This document shows, in pieces, positions 58,563 through 64,000 of a DNA stretch of 64,000 nt. Positions within the stretch are counted from its first letter, which is position 1, and each line of letters begins with the position of its first letter. A model generated the notes under the pieces. That model made no database searches. It saw only the letters and a program-made list of their open reading frames with translations, and had not been told where the DNA came from. The translations under genes and the position numbers were made by a program. The DNA is from Talinum fruticosum (Eukaryota; Streptophyta; Magnoliopsida; Caryophyllales; Talinaceae): assembly GCA_021018815.1 (NCBI GenBank), contig JAITYX010000004.1, positions 9,805,501 through 9,869,500 on the forward strand. The letters are read 5' to 3'.

Positions 58563-59056
58563 TCAATAAGGTCTTTGCCCAATAACATTACCAGGAGGAT
58601 TATAGTTACAAATTACAAAAGACCCTCCATTATTATCACACCGAACCCCAGCACATCCAAGTCGTACCGAATTACGCCACACAATTTGAGTGTAGCTTCT
58701 GCACTCTCCACCAACACAAGAATTGGAGTTGTAATCATAGTTTCGCTTCTCATCTGCCCACAGTTTCACTGCATCGAGGCCGGTGAGATCGCCACTCGAC
58801 CAGGCGATGTTCTCCCCGTAGGGGCCACCTGAGCGTACCAGCCGACGGTCTGCTTTCCTTTGGTTGGCCTAGTTTTGGGCATAAGCCGCTACTGTGTCGT
58901 CCCAACTAATCGGGCCGACACCCACTTGAGCCCTCACTGAGTTGTGGGCGTCAACATAGTCTTGGGGGAGTTTTGGGCATTGCATAATTGGAGGAACAAC
59001 GCTAGGGTCGTGATTCCAATGATGCATGGAATTGGAAATGTTGGAAAACCTTTCAT
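58563..59056 (-). pseudogene. PR1-e: decayed PR-1
   Basis: From the ATG at 59056 ([18 protein letters not shown], signal peptide) to the stop at 58563. A G-run at 58964-58968 is one base short, as in PR1-b, splitting the frame at SPQD. A TAG stop at about 58868 replaces Tyr in the EQYANQR-equivalent stretch. The CAP signature reads [12 protein letters not shown], so the conserved Gly-His is Arg-Ser and the His is lost. The end [15 protein letters not shown] is preserved. It is the most diverged of the five copies. TATA-like boxes on the minus strand lie at 59059-59066 and 59134-59141, the second in a duplicated CTCTATAAAAGG stretch. Even if the short G-run were an error, the stop and the His loss mark a pseudogene. 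Confidence 0.85.
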
Positions 59057-59423
59057 GCCTTTTATAGAGTGGATGGGAGCCTTGAAAGACAGAGGCACAC
59101 ACCTTATTTCTCAACGATATTTGTTCATCTTGCCTTTTATAGAGAGGGAATTCAAACTCATCCAAAATATATTTTAAACCCCAATAATAGCATCTTCTTT
59201 TATTTTTTAAAATTTTATATTATTATATACTCTTTAAATTTTCGTGCACTCAATGTAATCGCAATATCACCTTATTCACTCAAAAGATATTAATTATTAT
59301 GCCAAAGATTACAAATATATTAGTAATAATTTTTTTTCAAAAACTTGATTGTATCACCAAGCTATGACTAGAAATTTTCAAAGGTGTAAACAAACATATT
59401 TAATTTATCATGTGATAGAAAGA

Positions 59424-59424
<1 letters not shown>

Positions 59425-59499
<75 letters not shown>
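59425..59499. repeat. (AT)n microsatellite
   Basis: About 75 bases of TA dinucleotides upstream of PR1-e. Confidence 0.95.
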
Positions 59500-59504
<5 letters not shown>

Positions 59505-59657
59505 ATCTCATCCCTTGAAATCTTATTAAAAATAAGCAAATTAGAAAAAGAAACAAACTAAAAATAATCTGTAAAATAATTATTAATCTATATGATGATC
59601 ACATTGTAAATTAAATATGTGCAAATATTCAATATATGTGTAAATATTAAATATGTG

Positions 59658-59659
<2 letters not shown>

Positions 59660-59744
<85 letters not shown>
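59660..59744. repeat. (AT)n microsatellite
   Basis: About 85 bases of AT dinucleotides, 160 bases beyond the previous tract. Together they push the conserved PR-1 upstream block away from PR1-e. Confidence 0.95.
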
Positions 59745-59748
<4 letters not shown>

Positions 59749-59883
59749 TATATACACACTGATCTAACGTGTTTGATTAAATAATGTGGGTATTTCAAAC
59801 AAGAAAGATTATTAAGAGTTGAATTAAAAAGAAAGCAAGCAACATGAATTTTTTTTTTAAAAATCTAAATTAAAATGACATGA

Positions 59884-59935
59884 GATCGGAATAATATTAA
59901 GAAAATCAATACTCCAATATTAGACCTGGCTACAT
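59884..59935 (-). promoter_or_regulatory. Degenerate PR-1 upstream block, displaced from PR1-e
   Basis: GATCGGAATAATATTAAGAA, then AATCAATACTCCAATATTAG and ACCTGGCTAC, is recognisably the block found upstream of the other PR-1 genes. Here it lies about 830 bases from the ATG instead of about 120. Confidence 0.5.
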
Positions 59936-60439
59936 GTGGACTTCTTGTTTTAGCCTAAGATGATTCAATCTGAACTCCGCTAGTTAATGAACAAGATAAA
60001 AAGAGTTTTACTGATTGAGACAACTCAACGTGCTAATCGTCCATTTTACAGCTGAATATGCTTACCGATTTGTCTATCAAAATAATGATACTAATTTATG
60101 AATCATACTTTTTTTTTTTTTGTGAGTTCGATTTACCAATGATACTTAATCAAGTTTATGAACTCCCATTTATATGATTATTGTTACATAATGACTTCCA
60201 CGGTTATAAGTTATGACCATTACTTGGTGCTTCTGTCATTTTCTGACAGTCGCAAGTCTTCTCAAAGTGTATCAGCAAAGAAACACTCTTGAGGGAACAA
60301 AAGCACAAAAGTTGCAAGTGAAACTTAAATCTAATTATATAATAAAAATTCAAGAAAAATTATCGACTAGTTAGTATACGAATCAATGATATATTTTTGA
60401 AGTCTACACCACTCGATTTTAAAAAAGGGGCTAAAACAG

Positions 60440-60800
60440 AAGCAAAGATAAGCTATTTAAAGAAATGGGCCATGAATTCTACAAGAAATGGGCCATGAAG
60501 AGGCTGAGCCCAAGATTTACGGCCCATTCAATGCTAGTGTTTGTTGTTATTTCTCTTTCTCTCTTCTTTTCTAATTTATTTTTGGAGGGGGTGTGTTTTG
60601 GTTTGACCTTTTTAATTATCATTATGCTTTTTAATTGAGAACTTATCAAACATATTTCATTCAATAATAGAGCACTAAAGGAGCTCATTGATTTTTTAAT
60701 TATCATGATTTCCACAAAATCTTTCTTTTTCCTTTTTGATGTAGACAAATGCTGGATATAAATAAAATATGAACTTGAGATTTTTATATTAGTTGTACCA
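60440..60800. repeat. Direct repeat flanking PR1-e, right copy
   Basis: The partner of 57760-58330. The sequence just before it (60318-60420, GAAACTTAAATCTAATTATA) also matches 45440-45540 near the orphan PR-1 promoter. Confidence 0.6.
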
Positions 60801-61229
60801 TTAAAGATAACTAGAATCCACATAGTATTTGAAAAAAAAAATGAAGTTAGCCAAATAATAAAAACTGTCTTTTTTTATAAATAAACGATTTCTTTTAACA
60901 TAGACTAAATCAATTTTCACTTTAAAACTTTAATTTAGAATTTGTAAGTAAACATCCAAATGTGGTTTAAAATATTTGAAGTGTACAATTAATTATGGTA
61001 GATACTTGAAGTCATTCTTAATAACTTCCCACAACACGTAAAATGTCACAATGTTAAATGTTGTAAAATATGCATACAACTTAATAATTATAGGTACATT
61101 CCGTACTTCAAAAATTTACTATTAATATACAATTTTGTGAGTTATATTTCAAACGGTATAAGACCGTAACGAATGATTCATAATCTAAATGCTTAATCCA
61201 ACATATTTTTAATTTTGGTTAGGAAAAAA
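60801..61229. other. Intergenic, no feature seen
   Basis: AT-rich sequence without supported genes or repeats. Confidence 0.5.
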
Positions 61230-61633
61230 CATGTACATTAGTAAGGTAGGTGTGTGTGGCATGTCAATGTGGGCCGAGTTGAGCTCAGCTGAGTCTGTCC
61301 AAATTCCAAACTACCTATGGATGAAGTGTGTGGACTCTAAATTATCTTCAATGACTGTGACACCTCATACTCTCTCTCTCTCTCCTAGAATCCACTGTGC
61401 ACGTCTATGCCTGCCCGGTTATCCCCCACCAGTCCATGACCTCAGTCTGCATTTACTCTGCCTCTCTTTCTTATTAGTCATTGAAGATTCCCCGCCTTCA
61501 TCTTCCTCTTTTTCAGAGAGAGATAAAAGAGAATAAAACCATAATTTTCAGCTTTCTCTCTTTTCCTCTGATCCAACTCCAGTTTCTCTCAACTCAAGCT
61601 TAGGCTCATATCTCCACTTTGCTTCTTCATTCG
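61230..61633 (+). promoter_or_regulatory. Promoter and 5' leader exon of the acidic membrane protein gene
   Basis: The base composition changes to pyrimidine-rich (CTCTCTCTCTCTCCTAGAAT at about 61370; CTTTCTCTCTTTTCCTCTGA at about 61551), typical of a plant 5' leader. A TGGGCC site II word lies at about 61270. The leader probably ends at TTCATTCG|GTAAAC (61633/61634), a good donor site. The transcription start is not determined. Confidence 0.5.
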
Positions 61634-63308
61634 GTAAACATCTCCCTCATTTCCTTTTTTTGTACTCTTGATGTAAATCATGTGGGTTTCTTGTTCTTTT
61701 CTGGGTTGAGATTGCTCTTCTTTATGCCCCCATTGAATTTTTGCACTATTTCTGATCGGACAGAGCTGGGATTTTCTCAAATTGGTCCAATTTTTTGGGG
61801 AATTTCTCTTCTGGGCCTTACTCCAATTACCCAAATTTAGATCAGTTTCAATTCAGCTCATCCATTTATGATCGGGGTTTTTAGGGTTTTTCATATATTT
61901 GTTCCGTTTTTATTTAAACCCTCATGGGTTGCGTACGATTTCATTTTATAGTTGTTTGTATTGTTTCCCAAGGGATTGCTGGGACTTTTCTGTTTGTCAT
62001 GAAGAGTAGATGAATTGTTGTTCATGGCTTTGACATCGTTAAATTGATTTCAAGTTCAATTGGCTGCACGTTCTTTTGCTTTCTTTCCAGCTTCATTTTT
62101 AAAAATGTTTTCTTGCGTTTGACTTTTTTTGGGGGGTTGGATGATTTGTGGTTTAAGTCGTCGTTGACCTTTAAAGTTTCTATGTGTAATTATGCATTAA
62201 TTGTTTCCTTGTTTTGTCTATATTGTGATGTTGACTTTCATAGTTTAGCATCATCACCAAACTGAACTTCCATATGGTGCTTTGATTATGAAAGTGAGCT
62301 GTTTTTGGGACAAAATGAGCTTCATAAGCCTCATTCTACGTGCTGTTAGTATCGACCGCCACAGTTTGGCAAAACTTTGTTGGATTTCCTTTTAGTTTTC
62401 GGGTTTCCAGAAGTCAGTGAATGAAGTAGATTAGCACATCTGATCGGTCCAAGATATCCAGCATGGATAAGATGTATTATGTTATTAATTGAATATGTCT
62501 GATCTGCCAAAGTACGGTAACTGTTGAATGGCATTTGTAACCTGTTTGAGGACTGTTTTGAATCTTTGAGATTCATTCTTATCGTTGGTTGTAATATGTT
62601 TTCTCCAATACATTTAACAATCAAAATGGGTTGTGAAACTCTGTCCCTACATTTAATAAGCATAACCCCCACCCTCCCTGGGTGGACAGTAGACCAGTTG
62701 GGGCAAGGTAGAGTCGGTGTCTAATACAGGGGTAAATTACCAAGCTTTACCCTCTGGCTCGATCTTTGGGTTCTCTACAGTCTACACTTCCCTGGCATGA
62801 GTGACTGTAGACCCTGGGTCTGAAAACTGTCTCTTGCATGGAATGCTGCTCTTGATGCAGTTGATCTGACTTCTTTTCTGTCCTGATAAGACTACTGCAC
62901 CTTAGTAATATCAGGTGAAAATGGCTTGCTGTTTTTGTTTGATTGTCTGAATGATACAATCATAGAACTCTAGAGAACAAGCTCTGTGGGATTGGTGTAC
63001 TTTGTATGCAAATTAAGTTTCAGACACTATAGACTAAGTTGGCTTCTCTTAATTAGCTAAGGCAGCACCTATTAGTATTATCATGGTAACGGCATTTATG
63101 AGAGGCTCCTAATGTCAGAGTAACATAACGTACAGTACTAGTTACACTCATGTGGTAAGTCCGATCGTACTACTTCATTCTTTAGGTATATAGTAGACTC
63201 ATCATAATTAGCTAAGCAGCTTATTCAGTGTAATTTGTCTTCTTGCACATGCAACTATTGGAATTGCAGTTTGTGATTTATTTTAGTCCCTTGCATATTT
63301 GTTTCCAG
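61634..63308 (+). other. Intron in the 5' untranslated region (predicted)
   Basis: It starts at GTAAAC after the pyrimidine-rich leader and ends at TTTGTTTCCAG (63298-63308), 39 bases before the ATG of the coding exon. The T-rich interior has no long open frame and is intron-like. 5' UTR introns of this size are common in plants. The pairing of these two sites is a prediction. Confidence 0.5.
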
Positions 63309-63347
63309 GCAGGGTTGCTGGAACACCTTATCCTCCAGGAAATCACA

Positions 63348-64000
63348 ATGTATAAGCAGTCTCCTAGTAGAAGTCATAGATCCAAAGGCATAAAAGGGAA
63401 GCACATTTTGCAATTCTGTGTACTGCTTGTGGTTTCTTTCTGGTTAATTTACCAAGTCAAGCATTCACATGACAAAAAAAGGAATTTGAAGCAAACGATG
63501 AGACATTATTGGAAAAGATGAGTACTGATGGGGTGGTTCAAAGACTTGGGAGAAAAGATCTTCCTGGGGTTACAGAGATAGCTACTGATGTTGAAAAACA
63601 TGGAGAGGACGAAGAGGACAAGGAATCTGAAGAAGTGGGAAACACGCTTTCAGAGGATCAACCTGAAAGAGGAGACGCCAGTGTGAGCAGAGACAATGAG
63701 TCAGATGAGAAGGACCCTGAACAGGAAGAGGATCAAGCTGATGAAGTGAAGGACAAGGAAGACAGTGAGGGGGATCTGAAGAAAATGAGGGGGTATCCGA
63801 AGAAAATCATGATGCAAATGAAGAAAATGAGGGGGTTCTGAAGAAAGTCATGCTGAAAATGGAGAAAACGAAGGGGAATCTGAAGAAAACAATACAGAAA
63901 ATGAAGAACATGAGAGTGAATCCAAAGAAAATCGTACTGAGAATGAAGAGAATGAAAATGCTGAAACAGAAGATCACACGGAACCTGAAGACAATGAGGA
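63348..64000 (+). CDS. Single-pass membrane protein with acidic repetitive C-terminal region; partial, frame broken by three missing bases
   Basis: The ATG at 63348 opens MYKQSPSRSHRSKGIKGKH, a basic N-terminus. One hydrophobic segment follows (about residues 20-37, LQFCVLLVVSFWLIYQV), then KHSHDKK. After that come hundreds of acidic residues: ATDVEKHGEDEEDKESEE, then tandem (E)NEG.SEEN-type repeats to the window end. The frame is broken at 63474-63480 (7 A, needs 8), 63769-63773 (5 G, needs 6) and 63831-63837 (one base short). Each repair keeps the Glu/Asn/Ser repeat open. The architecture (short basic head, one membrane anchor, long acidic tail) matches a widespread plant protein usually left uncharacterised or named after its acidic repeats. 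I know no function. The 3' end lies outside the window. Confidence 0.75.

Noticed and set aside
61589..62672. Open frames on both strands between 61.6 and 62.7 kb
   Set aside because: They lie in the predicted 5' UTR intron, are short and match nothing I recognise.

Overview
This is AT-rich plant nuclear DNA. The evidence is single-exon CC-NB-ARC-LRR (CNL) resistance genes, secreted PR-1 genes, long AT microsatellites, plant-type MITEs, a SINE, a LINE and very large solo LTRs. It is a eudicot. The NLR wording (for example the VPLAIKVVGSLLYGQ and YCALFPKDF stretches) recalls Caryophyllales NLRs, but that is an impression from memory, not a test.

Layout, left to right. (1) 1-13 kb: repeat-rich flank, then two PR-1 genes on the minus strand (PR1-a intact at 6285-6785; PR1-b at 9050-9552 with one missing base). 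(2) 13-45 kb: an array of CNL genes, all on the plus strand. It holds a truncated pseudogene (13.1-14.0 kb), a pseudogene cut by a hAT-type MITE and a 3.9-kb solo LTR (16.2-23.5 kb), a nearly complete CNL (26.87-29.88 kb), a relic known only from its 3' flank (33.9-35.2 kb), a coiled-coil stub (36.55 kb) and a second nearly complete CNL (37.21-40.69 kb). A copy of the solo LTR lies inverted at 30.0-33.3 kb. (3) 45.7-54.7 kb: an orphan PR-1 promoter, then a direct duplicate of the left flank carrying PR1-c (49878-50377) and PR1-d (52381-52884). (4) 54.9-57.5 kb: a 5'-truncated LINE with a hAT-type element nested inside that carries promoter-like sequence. (5) 58.6-59.1 kb: decayed PR1-e. (6) 61.2-64 kb: the 5' part of a membrane protein gene with a very acidic, repetitive C-terminal region; it runs off the window.

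The NLRs are probable intracellular immune receptors and the PR-1 genes encode secreted CAP proteins of the defence response. The window is therefore a linked immunity cluster, with duplicated PR-1 pairs on both sides of the NLR array. I found no sign that the two families work as one system beyond this linkage.

Two points change how the rest should be read. First, at least 13 reading-frame breaks in otherwise well-kept genes look like single-base deletions, mostly in short homopolymers, and none is an insertion. This is more like residual long-read error than decay, so several 'broken' genes may be intact. Second, several transposon insertions are documented by target-site duplications and by an empty site in a paralogous copy inside the same window, so their relative order can be worked out. 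I found no convincing new biological system. The best leads are the shared PR-1 upstream block, the altered PR-1 C-termini, the promoter-carrying hAT element and the inverted LTR pair around an NLR.
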